A DNA stretch of 64,000 nucleotides from Chengkuizengella axinellae (GCF_030730905.1 NZ_JAVAMP010000004.1:223226-287225); one strand, 5' to 3'; shown: positions 1-10,703, numbered from the stretch's first letter. Numbers and translations are program-made. The notes: generated from the letters alone by a model not told the origin.

Positions 1-312
1 ATGCACTTCATCACCCCAAAAATCACTCTCATTCTTCACCATATCTGAAACATCTTCTGGAAGTCCTTTAGGTTCACTAATATAAGGCAAATTATTATTG
101 TTTCTAACATTAGCTAATATAGAGAACAATTTATAATTTCTTCCGTCATAGATTCGATCTTTATCTTCAACTTCAAACCTCGTATCGTCATATCCAAAAT
201 TATATCTATCTTCAGTCCATTTATCCGCACTGACCCAAACTCCCTTTTCTCTTTCAACATCATCTTTGCTAAAATGTCTTACTTCTAGATACATATGTAT
301 GTCACAACCCAT
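1..312 (-). CDS. Hypothetical protein, C-terminus cut by window edge
   Basis: An open frame read leftwards from an ATG at 312 runs off the window after 104 codons. It starts MGCDIHMYLEVRHF and continues with a KGVWVSADKW stretch. The MGCDIH...W(V)SADKW pattern resembles a small family of hypothetical proteins seen in phage and bacterial genomes, recalled from memory and not checked. An upstream AGAGGAG-like motif supports the start. No signal peptide or membrane segment is visible. The function is unknown. Confidence 0.6.
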   Translation of the reverse strand, partial: MGCDIHMYLEVRHFSKDDVEREKGVWVSADKWTEDRYNFGYDDTRFEVEDKDRIYDGRNYKLFSILANVRNNNNLPYISEPKGLPEDVSDMVKNESDFWGDEVH

Positions 313-455
313 TTTCATTTCTCCTCTTAATAATCACTCATTGTTGTATTATTTATTCTGTCTAACACTCAATTACAGCAAACACAATTTGCAGTTTATT
401 ACACAACATTCATTTCGTTAAAATCACTCTTTTATCGTGTGTTTTAAAAACAATT

Positions 456-1073
456 CTAGTACTTTCTAAAATCAAAAATAATATCATCAAGTGGATTCCA
501 TCCGTCTTCTATCATTCGAACAACAATTTTTTCAATATTTTTAGTATCATCAAATGCACGATGATGAGTCCCTTCGATTTTCATGTTAAGTTGCTTTAAA
601 GCACCGCCCATGCCAATCCCCTTATTAGGAAGGGTTTTAGTTTGTAGTTTCCCATTTTCGTTATAAAACCTTGCAAAAGCAGCTTTAATATTAATATGTT
701 TCATACTAAAAGGATAAGAAAGATTAAACTTTTTAGCTTGCCTTAAAATTTGTCTTGCATCATATGCTCCCCATGAGGCTAATACAGTTGTTCCATCTTG
801 ATATATCCTTTTATATCCTTCAAAAGCTTCTCTAATAGTTATACCCTTCTTAACATCATCATTTGTTATACTGGTCAATTCAGTACAAAATGAACTTAAA
901 TTAGGAAATAAAACTGGCTTAACAAACGTTTGATATTCGTCCTCTCTTCTCATTTCCTTAAAATTATATAAAGTAGCACCAATCTCAATTATTTCAGAAA
1001 AAAAGTGAACTGGCTCCTTCCCTCTTTCAAAACAAGTACTTTCTAAGTCAGTTATAAGCATTCTTTCAATCAT
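456..1073 (-). CDS. DEDDh 3'-5' exonuclease (KapD/ERI-1-like)
   Basis: This 205-aa protein is an exonuclease of the DnaQ/RNase T fold. The three Exo motifs are visible: D9-x-E11 in ITDLEST, D105 in SWGAYDARQ, and H171-x4-D176 in HHRAFDD. These four acidic residues plus the histidine bind two metal ions and cut nucleotides from 3' ends. The length and the ExoI spacing fit the KapD/ERI-1-like stand-alone group, which acts on RNA or short DNA; the substrate cannot be told from sequence. It appears to be a single-gene unit and no partner gene is next to it. Confidence 0.85.
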   Translation of the reverse strand: MIERMLITDLESTCFERGKEPVHFFSEIIEIGATLYNFKEMRREDEYQTFVKPVLFPNLSSFCTELTSITNDDVKKGITIREAFEGYKRIYQDGTTVLASWGAYDARQILRQAKKFNLSYPFSMKHINIKAAFARFYNENGKLQTKTLPNKGIGMGGALKQLNMKIEGTHHRAFDDTKNIEKIVVRMIEDGWNPLDDIIFDFRKY

Positions 1074-1228
1074 TTTTAATCCCCTTGATTTCTTTTATTT
1101 GAATATAATTATATCTAATCTATTAAATCTTTCCTTTTATCCATTATATGTAATGTATTTAAATTGAACAAGCTAACAATTTTACTATATTTTCTCATCC
1201 AATAAAATCGCACTTTTATCGAATTAAA

Positions 1229-1256
1229 AATAGCCGAGCTTACTGGCTTGGCTATT
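1229..1256 (-). terminator. Hairpin terminator
   Basis: AATAGCC (1229-1235) pairs with GGCTATT (1250-1256), with an inner AGC/GCT pairing. On the minus strand the stem is followed by TTTTTAATT, as expected of an intrinsic terminator. Confidence 0.55.
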
Positions 1257-1426
1257 GATCATCACTATTATTAAGTTACTTTAACCAAAGATTTTTTTAT
1301 CCACGTAAATCGAAAAAACATTCATTTAATATAATTTTGTCTAAAGTGAGTAATTTTTTTCTTTTCATTGGATGAAATTATTTACATGAGATGGAGTTGA
1401 AATTAACCAATAGATAGATTAAAAAA

Positions 1427-1448
1427 CCTTTAGGAATTACCCTAAAGG
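1427..1448 (-). terminator. Intrinsic terminator after the 1561-1950 frame
   Basis: CCTTTAGG (1427-1434) and CCTAAAGG (1441-1448) form a perfect 8-bp stem. On the minus strand the stem is followed by TTTTTT, so it ends leftward transcription. Confidence 0.7.
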
Positions 1449-1560
1449 GATAGAAATAAATAAGATTTTATAAAACAATATAATAAAGTAATATAATAGG
1501 TAAAGTAATTATAATAATTACTTTTGAACTTTAACTATAGACTAATTAAAATATAAAACC

Positions 1561-1950
1561 TCACTCATGTAAATAAATTCCACCATTTTCATTATGATAT
1601 GCAAAATGATTAGAAGTTGACGAACTAGTAACAGAATAGCTTACTGTCCAAACTTCACCAATCTTTGCTGATGCTCCAGATGTATAAGAAATAGAGGTGC
1701 TTCCATTATCAAAAAAATCTCCATTAACTATCCAAAATATTTCATTTCCACTAAGTAGCTGTGCTTCAGCAACACCACTGAATTGTTTAGTAATTGAGCC
1801 GTCTTTACGATCTAAACTAACATGTCTAATTTCTTCCCACTCTACAAATGATCCATTACTATACGTCCAAACAAATACATCTAAAGTTGGTTCATATGAA
1901 TCAAGAAATATGATCCCTACCTTAGGTTGTTTGATATTTATTTCATACAA
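1561..1950 (-). CDS. Hypothetical protein, possibly 5'-truncated
   Basis: The frame encodes 129 aa from a TTG start with no good ribosome binding site. The same frame stays open upstream to about 2101 without any ATG, GTG or TTG, reading a charged stretch FEKAKEKYPNLNDQRPSK. This suggests the C-terminal part of a longer secreted or surface protein that lost its front end, perhaps during the event that placed the hairpin at 2061-2097. It is rich in Ser, Thr and aromatic residues and looks like a beta-rich domain. The family was not recognised. Confidence 0.4.
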   Translation of the reverse strand: MYEINIKQPKVGIIFLDSYEPTLDVFVWTYSNGSFVEWEEIRHVSLDRKDGSITKQFSGVAEAQLLSGNEIFWIVNGDFFDNGSTSISYTSGASAKIGEVWTVSYSVTSSSTSNHFAYHNENGGIYLHE

Positions 1951-2060
1951 TTCATAGCTAGCAGCAACAGCAGTCTCTAGAGACTCTGTATTACTTTTAG
2001 TTTCTTTAGAGGGTCTTTGATCATTAAGATTAGGATACTTTTCTTTCGCTTTTTCAAACC

Positions 2061-2097
2061 ATCTTTGGAGTATCTTACTCCTTAGATGGTTTGTTTT
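2061..2097. terminator. Long hairpin downstream of the SLH gene
   Basis: AAACCATCT...GGAGTA pairs with TACTCC...AGATGGTTT, a stem of about 15 bp with a 2-base bulge. It lies 14 bases past the stop of the SLH protein and is most simply its terminator. The T-rich tail is better on the plus strand (TTGTTTTCT), so it may work in both directions. Confidence 0.5.
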
Positions 2098-2110
2098 CTA
2101 TTCGTACTTA

Positions 2111-5100
2111 TTAATTCATGAAACCTACAAGCTTTAAGAAACGTTCAATCATGATAGTTACTTCAGCTCTAGTTGCGTATGAAGAAGGTTCGATTGTATC
2201 TTCTGTTTTTCCACCAAGAATACCCGCTTGAGCAACAACTTGCATTGCTTCTCTTGCCCAGTCACTAATATTTGTATAATCAGAATACTTATGGCTTATT
2301 TCTATATTTTGATTTAATTTACTCTGTTCATATTGCACTAAGTTCATAGCTCGATAAATGATTGCAGCAGCCTGTTCTCGCGTAATGTGATCATTAGGTC
2401 TAAAAGTATTATCATCATACCCTTGAATAATTCCAGCTTCTACTGCAGCATTTAATTCATCTACATACCATTCTGAACCACTCACATCTGTAAAGTTAGC
2501 TGAATAATCTTTGGTGGTTTTTAAATCTAAACTTCTAACTAACATGGCTGCTAACTGAGCACGAGTCGTAACTTGATTGGGAGCAAACTCAGTTTCACTA
2601 ATTCCATTGACTATATATTTACTTGCCAACTTTTCTATCGATTGTTGATACCAGCCATCAATATCTGTAAAAGAAACTGAGTTTTCTACGACCACATATT
2701 TACTATTTGAGTTACTCTTAATGATCGCTTCTTTTCCATCAAATATTGTTGGAATCGGTGTGAAAGTGCCATCATCATTTAATCGAACGGCTATTGATCG
2801 ATTGGGGTCAAAATACTGTTCTCCAATAATGCTTCTCTCTACATATTGATTAAACTGATCTACTTTCACTTCATTATCTCTTGATGTTACCTTAATTTCA
2901 AATTCGTAAATTTCTGATGTCATATCAAGCTTATTCTGCTCATTAGTTAATTGGATATGACTCACTTTATTTATTTGTATTGAAACCTGAACACCCTCTG
3001 CACTAGTACCGCCTAATTGTCCAATTATCTGATCTAGTTGAATCTCTTCTATAGGAAGTTGATAAGAAACTTGATCAACAACCATTTCTAAAACCGCTTT
3101 TTCATTTTTATTTATCATTGCTTCAAAACTTTGTCCACTTAACTGAATATCCACTGCCTCTGATTCAATACTAGATAAGTCAATTATAAATTGATTCACT
3201 TCTTCCGCAGTATTTAAAGCCTCCTGTATCGCTTGATCATCGACTTGTACAATTTGTGTTATTACCCCTTCATCATTTTCTTTCGTTGTAATACTTTCTG
3301 AAACGTCTATATTTGTAGATTGCAGTTCAGCTTCTTCTCCCTGTAACTCTTCTTCTGTTTGTTTATTTGTGACTGTCTCGGGGTCTGATTCATCATTAGT
3401 AGGAAAGCCTCCACCACCAATCGGAGGATTACCGCCTCCGTTATCAGGAGAATCAGAATCACCATTTCCTGTATCTCCACCATCTGTATCTCCATCACCA
3501 GAGTTATCATTATCCTCTGATTCAATCATAAACTGTTGATCCATCATAACTACTTCATCTGTACTAACTTGAACCGATACAACATACTCATAAGTACCCA
3601 AAGATAAGTTTAATTCCTCAAGGGACTTCTCTGAACCCATGAAGTACCCTTGATATGAAGCTACTTCTTCTTTTCCTCCGTCATCATTGATTTTATTTAT
3701 TGTAATTTTAGGGTAATATTCATCTTGTGATTCCCAAGAAAATATTTCGTATAAGTAGAAATCTCCTCTATAGAGGCTATATTCTGATTGCAGCATTTCA
3801 TCTGAAATAGTTACCTCTACATTACTTTCTATTTCATTAGATAAAGTCAATGTTAAATTTGCATCTAACTCTACTAAATCTATTAAATCTGAAGACCAAT
3901 TCCAAAGTATAAGATCTGATTCATTAGTTTCCCTTGAAGATATCATAAATCTATATTGATCAGGAGTAACAGATACAGTAATATCTGAACTCATCCAGTC
4001 TGCGAAGGAAGATAAGTAATAACCCTCTTCATTATAAATATTTAAACCATTAACTTCACCTTCCTCACTCTCAATGGTTACTTCCAAAGCATCATCAAAT
4101 TGAGAAGTAAAGTCTAGTGGTGAATTATAATCTTCCATATAGATATCTTTAAATAAATAAAAACCTCTATCTCGTATATTACTGCCAGAATACCTTACAT
4201 TCATTAAATTTGATTCGTCAGGGAACCATAATGAAAAGTTCTCTTCTAGATCATAATAATGAAAACTTAAACCTTCAAAGTTAAATGTCATTTCTTGTTC
4301 ATCATATCCACTAAAAGTAGAAATATCTATTTGGTTCATGTTGTTACTCGTTAATTCAATTTCTTCTAAAGATAAAATCTGCTCCCCTGTCAAAGTATCC
4401 GTATAATAATAAAAAACAGAACTATTATTTTCATTTCTTAGTTGGAGAAGCATGTCTATTGAATAGCTCTCATGATTGTTTTGTAATTCTACAAACTCCA
4501 TTAATTCATTAAAAGAATAAAACCATTCGTAAGTACCTTCATTGTCCAATGAACGAATGACTCCATCTTTAATATGTTCAAATTCATATTCTTCAAGTGT
4601 CACATCTACATTGTATATTGTAAATGAATCACTCAATACAATCGATTCATTTTCAGACAACGTAATGTCTAGTACATACTGGTATGTCCCGGATTCAAAT
4701 TCAGAAATATCATGATTTTGGTACTTAAAGAACCTATTAGTTCTTTCATTTAATACCATATCACCTTTTTCATCCATAATTTTAATTTGTATATTTTCAT
4801 TCCAATTCCATAAATTTTGTACTTTAAAATGGCTATTACTTAATATTGTTTCTACGTATAAAGTATTATCATTAACATCAATTTCTAACTCACCTGTGTA
4901 ATCATCTGTAAGTGATAGAGTCATGTCCTCTGAAAAATTTAAAGTATCAGTTGCCACTCTCCAATCCTGACCTTCTTTATAATAACTTATGTGTATCTCG
5001 TCTGCTGGTCGATCCTGTGTAATTAAGAAACGATCGATATCTTTTTTTATACGCATACTAACTCTAGAACCGTCATCAAAAAGATCTATTTCCTCTATTA

Positions 5101-8100
5101 CTTCCTCATTAGTTTTTTCTAATAAAACTTCTATCGTATTCTCATTTGAAAAATCAATAATAGAATCAAAATCTTCTTCTACAATATTTTCGGATAGTAT
5201 AAAAGGCACATTATCACTATTATATCCTGTATAGTGAACTGTAATTTCGGTTAAATGATGTGGAACCCATACTTCTGCTACTCCTGTAAATTCATTAATC
5301 TCCGTCCCAATATCATCAAAGATAGGAGCAAAGTACCCTATTTCCTCTCCTGTAAATGAAAAAGAAATTGAAGGATCATCATCTCCTTGATTGATTTGTG
5401 CTTGAACCTTTTTTACATTTTCACCTGACAGTATAATACTTTCAAAGTTAAACAACTCTTCTCCAAGTACAGTACCTGTATAATAGTACAACATTTGCGA
5501 ATCGTCATTAGCATGATTAAGCTTAACAACTAGATCTAATACATATTCTTCTTCATTTTTTAGTTCTTCAAGTTCCAGCAGCTCACTAAAAGTATGAAAC
5601 CGATCATATAAATGATTATTATCTTTTGACCTAATTACCCCTTCATAAAGATAGTCAAATTCATAGTTCTCAGGTGGAGTTATAGGATCATAAAAAGTAA
5701 ATGAATCTTCTACTATCATAAACTCTCTAGAAAAAAATGGGATTTTCATCTCATATGAATAAGTTCCTGATGGCAGTTCAGAAATATTATGAAATTGATA
5801 GGTATCTAACTGAAAAATTTCTTCCTTTAAAACCAAATCTCCTTCTGTATCCGTGATAGTAACTTCTATAGGATTATCTAAAAACCAAGTATCTATTACT
5901 TTAAAATGTTCATTATTAATGATTGTTTCTACGTACAGTGTTTTATCATTAACATCAAATTCTAACTCACCCTCATATCCATCTGAAAGTGATAAAGTAA
6001 TGTCTTCTAATAAATTTATTTCTTCGGACAATAAATTCCATTCTTGATCTTCTTTACTAATCGAAACTTCTATCTCTTCTACCTTCTGATTCCGTGTAAT
6101 TAAAAATCGATCCATACCTTCCTTTAAGTACATCCATACTTCAGAATTTGGATAAATAATTTTTATATCATCAATCGTTGTATTGTCACTTTCAAGTGGA
6201 ATTTCTACTGTTTCTTCATCTTCAAAGTCAACTATTAAATTAGAGTTGTCTTCGAACTCAATATCTTTTGTTAATATGAAGGCAATATCCTCACTGTTAT
6301 AACCAGTGTAATGAACAGAAAGTTGATTCAAATGATATGGTAACCATAACTCCTCTGCTCTTTCCTCATCATCAAATATATGTCCTCTAACATTATCAAA
6401 TACCTCATAATTTCCATTATCTGTTTCTACGGGAATAGAGAAATAAATAAAAGGTGATTGATCCTCTGGATTTATTTGTGCCCGTACAATTCTTAAATCC
6501 TCATCTGGAAGCGAAATTTTTTCCTCAGAATATAGGTCTTCTCCTGTTATAGTATCTTGATAAAAATATAAAACGCTCGAATCATCTTCTATATTTTTAA
6601 GCTGAAGAAGCATACTAACCGTATAATTTTCTTCATCTTGAAATCTTTCCCTGTCCTCCCATAGATCAACAAAAGAATAAAAAGGATAAGACGAACGTTC
6701 TGAAACAATTTCTCCTTCGATTAATTGTTCAATTTCATAATTTTCTGGAGGTAATACTGGATTGAATATTGTAAGATAAAAGAAATCTTCTAATATAATA
6801 GATTCGTTAGCTGCAACTGGAATTTCAATCTCATAATAATATCTCCCTGAGGAAAGAGAAGAAACATCATGTATAAAAGTTTCATCTGGAGATATGGAAT
6901 CATTTTCAAATGTTTCCGTTAAGACAGGATTTCTTCCTGAATCTTTAATGGTAATTTGTATAGGTTGCTGTAAACCACTTATACTTATGAAATTAAAATC
7001 ATAATTTGTTAATTCATACATTTTTACATATAGTGAGTTATCTTCTTCTAAGGTGTATTGAAAATTACCTCTAATATTATCTTGGAGGGACAAATATCTA
7101 TCATTATTTAAATAACGTTTTCCGGTTTCCACATACCATGTTATATTATCCTTATAATAAACTGCATGAATATTTTTCCATTGATTTGATGTGGTTAATA
7201 ACTTTTCAATATATTGATCAATATCTAAAATTACTTTTGAATTTAAATATTCAATCCCTATTTCTTGTATAAATTCATTATCACTTTCAAATGTAACCTC
7301 TTTTATTTCCTCATCTTCAAAATTGATATAAAAATTAGTATCTTCTTCTATCACAATTTCTTTATTGAATATAAAAGGAGTGCTCTCACTTTTATAACCA
7401 GAATAGTTAATAATTATTGATCCATTTAAATTGCTAGGTATCCATATTTCTGCTATATCTATCTCAGAGTTTTCTCCATACATATAATAAAAGTTATAAT
7501 CAGTTTCAAGGTATCCATACTCCGTAGGGATAGCAAAATAAACAGATGGATCTGTATCCTCTAAATTGATTTGTGTCTGCATCTTTTTCACATTATCTGA
7601 GTAATCAATATTGTCTAAAGTCAATATTTCATTTCCAATTAAAACATCTGTAAAGTAATACGTAATAAATGATTCATCATTCGTGTTTTTGAGTTGAAGA
7701 AGCATATCTAAGTAGTAGGTTTCTTCACTCTGTAACCCATCTAAGTTTAATAAATCTTCAAAGGAGTAAATCAATTCGAAGATGTCATCATTGTTTGTTG
7801 ATCCAACTGACCCCTTTATTAGTTGTACAAACTCGTATCCAACAGGTAATCCACGCACATATGACTCATTATCACCAATTTCAGATTCTTTAAGGTTTAC
7901 AAGTAAAGTATCTTCAAAATTAAAGGTAATCATTTCAGGTTCATTAGGATCTAAGTCGTTTGCATTTACTTCACTCACAACATGAAAAGCTTGTCCTGCA
8001 TCTTCATCTATGTAACCCTCATATATGAAGTGAAAACGCTGAATTTGATTGGATACCCAAAATTGCATTTCTGAGCTATCAACATCACCAATGAATGAAA

Positions 8101-8827
8101 CATAATCAGTATCATCAGTAAAAGAGAGTTTACCATCTTCTCCAAATTCAGTATAAACTATTACTTTATTAACAGTAGATTCATATAAATTTATATACTC
8201 TATTACATGAGACTCAGACTCAGAAAAATCCTGTTTATACACATATATTATGCTATCTCCTGAATCGTTAATTAATTTAAAGGAAAGATTTAGCTGAAAT
8301 GGTTCATTTGCAGCCCATTCTAAATCATTTAACTCTGAAAGTTCTATTTCATTCCATGCTGAAAGCCCAGACATTTTTATCATTCCATCAATAAAACTCA
8401 CATCATAACCAACTGGAAATATAACTTCAATACCATCAATAATTTGACCCTGATATTCTTCTTTCTCACTTAATAATTCAAACTCTTCTGTACCAGGAGC
8501 ATTTCCTTGTACTTCTTGATCTTCTTTACCATTCGGATCATCAACAATTTCTAATTCAGTTTCTACTATCTCTTTTGCATATTCTGTATCAGAGGATTCT
8601 ATCTCTGTTTCAGAATTCCCATTTCCCTTTAGATCTTCCTCAATCGGAATCTCCTCTTGAATTGGCTCATCATTTTCTCCATCATCTACATTTATGATTT
8701 CCGTTTGTAAGCTTTGTACATTCTCCTCATTCTCAGCTTGTACTACTGCTGTAGGAAATGCAGAAGTAAAAATAAGCACCATCACTAATAAGGACATCAA
8801 AAACATCTTATAACTAGAATTAGCCAT
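2111..8827 (-). CDS. Giant S-layer-anchored repeat protein (3 SLH domains)
   Basis: This is a 2238-aa secreted surface protein. Residues 1-31 form a signal peptide: a short basic start, a FLMSLLVMVLIFTSAF core, and a cut near VVQA. An acidic low-complexity stretch follows to about residue 110. The body has four diverged repeats of about 360 aa, each opening with a Y-E-F/I motif (GYEFVQL near 330, PPENYEIEQL near 690, PPENYEFDYL near 1050, LEEYEFEHI near 1410). A Gly/Asp linker near 1770-1810 (NSGDGDTDGGDTGNGDSD) precedes a conserved domain. Three S-layer-homology domains occupy about 2045-2238 (SFTDIDGWYQQSIEKL, NFTDVSGSEWYVDELN, and a degenerate KYSDYTNISDWAREAM). SLH domains bind pyruvylated secondary cell-wall polymer. 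No catalytic domain is recognised; adhesin or S-layer accessory roles are possible. Confidence 0.85.
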   Translation of the reverse strand: MANSSYKMFLMSLLVMVLIFTSAFPTAVVQAENEENVQSLQTEIINVDDGENDEPIQEEIPIEEDLKGNGNSETEIESSDTEYAKEIVETELEIVDDPNGKEDQEVQGNAPGTEEFELLSEKEEYQGQIIDGIEVIFPVGYDVSFIDGMIKMSGLSAWNEIELSELNDLEWAANEPFQLNLSFKLINDSGDSIIYVYKQDFSESESHVIEYINLYESTVNKVIVYTEFGEDGKLSFTDDTDYVSFIGDVDSSEMQFWVSNQIQRFHFIYEGYIDEDAGQAFHVVSEVNANDLDPNEPEMITFNFEDTLLVNLKESEIGDNESYVRGLPVGYEFVQLIKGSVGSTNNDDIFELIYSFEDLLNLDGLQSEETYYLDMLLQLKNTNDESFITYYFTDVLIGNEILTLDNIDYSDNVKKMQTQINLEDTDPSVYFAIPTEYGYLETDYNFYYMYGENSEIDIAEIWIPSNLNGSIIINYSGYKSESTPFIFNKEIVIEEDTNFYINFEDEEIKEVTFESDNEFIQEIGIEYLNSKVILDIDQYIEKLLTTSNQWKNIHAVYYKDNITWYVETGKRYLNNDRYLSLQDNIRGNFQYTLEEDNSLYVKMYELTNYDFNFISISGLQQPIQITIKDSGRNPVLTETFENDSISPDETFIHDVSSLSSGRYYYEIEIPVAANESIILEDFFYLTIFNPVLPPENYEIEQLIEGEIVSERSSYPFYSFVDLWEDRERFQDEENYTVSMLLQLKNIEDDSSVLYFYQDTITGEDLYSEEKISLPDEDLRIVRAQINPEDQSPFIYFSIPVETDNGNYEVFDNVRGHIFDDEERAEELWLPYHLNQLSVHYTGYNSEDIAFILTKDIEFEDNSNLIVDFEDEETVEIPLESDNTTIDDIKIIYPNSEVWMYLKEGMDRFLITRNQKVEEIEVSISKEDQEWNLLSEEINLLEDITLSLSDGYEGELEFDVNDKTLYVETIINNEHFKVIDTWFLDNPIEVTITDTEGDLVLKEEIFQLDTYQFHNISELPSGTYSYEMKIPFFSREFMIVEDSFTFYDPITPPENYEFDYLYEGVIRSKDNNHLYDRFHTFSELLELEELKNEEEYVLDLVVKLNHANDDSQMLYYYTGTVLGEELFNFESIILSGENVKKVQAQINQGDDDPSISFSFTGEEIGYFAPIFDDIGTEINEFTGVAEVWVPHHLTEITVHYTGYNSDNVPFILSENIVEEDFDSIIDFSNENTIEVLLEKTNEEVIEEIDLFDDGSRVSMRIKKDIDRFLITQDRPADEIHISYYKEGQDWRVATDTLNFSEDMTLSLTDDYTGELEIDVNDNTLYVETILSNSHFKVQNLWNWNENIQIKIMDEKGDMVLNERTNRFFKYQNHDISEFESGTYQYVLDITLSENESIVLSDSFTIYNVDVTLEEYEFEHIKDGVIRSLDNEGTYEWFYSFNELMEFVELQNNHESYSIDMLLQLRNENNSSVFYYYTDTLTGEQILSLEEIELTSNNMNQIDISTFSGYDEQEMTFNFEGLSFHYYDLEENFSLWFPDESNLMNVRYSGSNIRDRGFYLFKDIYMEDYNSPLDFTSQFDDALEVTIESEEGEVNGLNIYNEEGYYLSSFADWMSSDITVSVTPDQYRFMISSRETNESDLILWNWSSDLIDLVELDANLTLTLSNEIESNVEVTISDEMLQSEYSLYRGDFYLYEIFSWESQDEYYPKITINKINDDGGKEEVASYQGYFMGSEKSLEELNLSLGTYEYVVSVQVSTDEVVMMDQQFMIESEDNDNSGDGDTDGGDTGNGDSDSPDNGGGNPPIGGGGFPTNDESDPETVTNKQTEEELQGEEAELQSTNIDVSESITTKENDEGVITQIVQVDDQAIQEALNTAEEVNQFIIDLSSIESEAVDIQLSGQSFEAMINKNEKAVLEMVVDQVSYQLPIEEIQLDQIIGQLGGTSAEGVQVSIQINKVSHIQLTNEQNKLDMTSEIYEFEIKVTSRDNEVKVDQFNQYVERSIIGEQYFDPNRSIAVRLNDDGTFTPIPTIFDGKEAIIKSNSNSKYVVVENSVSFTDIDGWYQQSIEKLASKYIVNGISETEFAPNQVTTRAQLAAMLVRSLDLKTTKDYSANFTDVSGSEWYVDELNAAVEAGIIQGYDDNTFRPNDHITREQAAAIIYRAMNLVQYEQSKLNQNIEISHKYSDYTNISDWAREAMQVVAQAGILGGKTEDTIEPSSYATRAEVTIMIERFLKLVGFMN

Positions 8828-8974
8828 GAACTCAACTCCATCTTATTTTTTCATATATTAAAACATATAATACAATATACTTCAAAAAAAATCCTTAGTT
8901 TTTAGTATATTCCTTCTATAGGACACAAGTACTACTAAAGTTAAATATTGGAATTTGATTTTTGCTACTCAAAA

Positions 8975-9012
8975 AAAGGTATATGCTTTCATTATAAAAG
9001 CAATATACCTTT
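8975..9012 (-). terminator. Terminator of the sulfatase operon
   Basis: AAAGGTATATGCTTT (8975-8989) pairs with AAAGCAATATACCTTT (8997-9012). Read on the minus strand the stem is followed by seven T. It lies about 55 bases past the sulfatase stop. Confidence 0.85.
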
Positions 9013-9067
9013 ATTAGGTTAGACTCTTATTTCATTAAAGATGATAAGCTACTTTAACAAATTAAAC

Positions 9068-10627
9068 TCAAGCATGAGAAATCCGCGGCATAGGCATCGA
9101 TTCTTTTCCTAACTCTGCCCAAATATACTTCATAAACAGCTCTCTTTTTAATGTTTCGTACTCAGGGTCATTCCATAAGTTATTAAACTCATTCGGATCT
9201 TCTTCCAGATCAAACAGTTCACCATACGTTTGGTTATAATACACGGTCATTTTATATCTTTCATTTACATACGTCTTTTGATGAATTGTAGTAGGTTCAT
9301 GACGAAACTCACAGATGACATGATCTCTAGCTGATGACTTTTTGCCCAGCCAAACCTCTTTTTGATTTACTCCTGTCATTGCATAAGGTACAGGAAGTTC
9401 AGCAAAGTTTAAGAACGTTGGTGCAAGATCAACCAGCGAAACTAAAGCCTCAGAAACTTCACCTGCTGAAACTTTTCCAGGGTAACGTACAACAAATGGC
9501 AGTTTAATTAAATCCTCATAATGGAATCCACCTTTATACTGCAAGCCATGTTGACCAAAGAAATGACCGTGATCACTCGTAAACACAACCAATGTTTCGT
9601 CTGCAATCCCTAATTCATCTAACTTGTCTAGAATTTTACCGATGTATTTATCCATCATACTAACCATACCGTAGTAGGTAGAAGTAAGTTTTTTATGATC
9701 CTCTTCATTCACATCCAAATGACTATGATAACCATGAATTCCTTTGCCTGTTTCCATATAAGATGAAAAGTCAGGATTTTTCTGTTGTGTTTTTTGAAAG
9801 TGAGGTGGATTTTTATCATGTTCACCGGGTTTACCCTTAGGAATGGTCAGCTTATCAGGATCATACATCGTATCCCAAGGCTCCGACACATAATAAGGTG
9901 GGTGTGGGTCCGGAAAACTTGCCCACAAAAAGAAATTTTCATCATTCTCTACATACTCTTCTAATAGCGCATTTGTACGCTCTGAAATCCATGTATTATA
10001 GTGATATTTTTCTGGAAGCTGCCACTTATATTTGATAATATCTTCATCCCCATCATCTCCATCAGATTGCACCTCTGGCGGTAATGGGGTCTTCATATTC
10101 CCTGTTGGCTTTGCGAAATAATCACGCCAGTTATGACATCCATTTTCCTCTAACCATAATACATAATGCTGTCCAACTAATGGATCATTCGTATGATTTC
10201 GAGCAAGCTCAACATGTTCAAAACCATAAAAGGTTTCATCGTAATTTTTCCAAAAATCTAAATCTGCATTTTTTCCATACGATTCAAGAGATGGAAACTC
10301 CTCCGTATCATGGATAGGATGGAAATGTGCCTTCCCAACTAATGCTGTTCGATAACCAATTTTTAAAAAGTCTTCACCTACGGTATGACGATCCTCTAAA
10401 AGTTTAGTGCCTAATGTCCAAGCTCCGTGCTGACTTGGATACATGCCTGTTATAATAGATGATCTTGATGGTGTACAAGTTGGATTAGGACAATAAGCTC
10501 GTTTGAACATTGTGCCTTCATTTACTAAACGATCCAAGTTAGGTGTTTTGATTTCAGCATTAAAGGCACCGATCGTATTAAAATGCTGCTGGTCACTAGT
10601 AATAAATAAAATGTTAGGTTTTTTCAT
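9068..10627 (-). CDS. Type I sulfatase, Cys-type (formylglycine-dependent)
   Basis: This 519-aa enzyme of the alkaline phosphatase superfamily hydrolyses sulfate esters. The N-terminal metal motif LFITSDQQ and the maturation motif C51-T-P-S-R55 (in NPTCTPSRSSIITGMYPSQHG) are clear. Cys51 must be oxidised to formylglycine for activity. A second metal motif, FTSDHGHFFGQHG, lies in the middle. I chose the ATG at 10627, because GTAGGAGGAG lies 9 bases ahead, over the 14-codon-longer start. No signal peptide is seen, so it is probably cytoplasmic and acts on imported sulfated sugars or small esters. It is the last gene of an operon that carries both kinds of maturase. The exact substrate is unknown. 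Confidence 0.93.
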   Translation of the reverse strand: MKKPNILFITSDQQHFNTIGAFNAEIKTPNLDRLVNEGTMFKRAYCPNPTCTPSRSSIITGMYPSQHGAWTLGTKLLEDRHTVGEDFLKIGYRTALVGKAHFHPIHDTEEFPSLESYGKNADLDFWKNYDETFYGFEHVELARNHTNDPLVGQHYVLWLEENGCHNWRDYFAKPTGNMKTPLPPEVQSDGDDGDEDIIKYKWQLPEKYHYNTWISERTNALLEEYVENDENFFLWASFPDPHPPYYVSEPWDTMYDPDKLTIPKGKPGEHDKNPPHFQKTQQKNPDFSSYMETGKGIHGYHSHLDVNEEDHKKLTSTYYGMVSMMDKYIGKILDKLDELGIADETLVVFTSDHGHFFGQHGLQYKGGFHYEDLIKLPFVVRYPGKVSAGEVSEALVSLVDLAPTFLNFAELPVPYAMTGVNQKEVWLGKKSSARDHVICEFRHEPTTIHQKTYVNERYKMTVYYNQTYGELFDLEEDPNEFNNLWNDPEYETLKRELFMKYIWAELGKESMPMPRISHA

Positions 10628-10703
10628 TCTAATTCTCCTCCTACTTGATTTCTCACTTAAATTCATCATTTATTTCCCGCGGAATAAAATGAACCTAAGA
10701 CCA

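Larger units (their letters stand above)
1074..1560. other. Intergenic stretch with two hairpins, no gene
   Basis: This 487-base gap holds no convincing open frame. It contains two stem-loops, listed separately at 1229-1256 and 1427-1448, that look like terminators for leftward transcription from the 1561-1950 frame. The rest is AT-rich and featureless. Confidence 0.6.
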
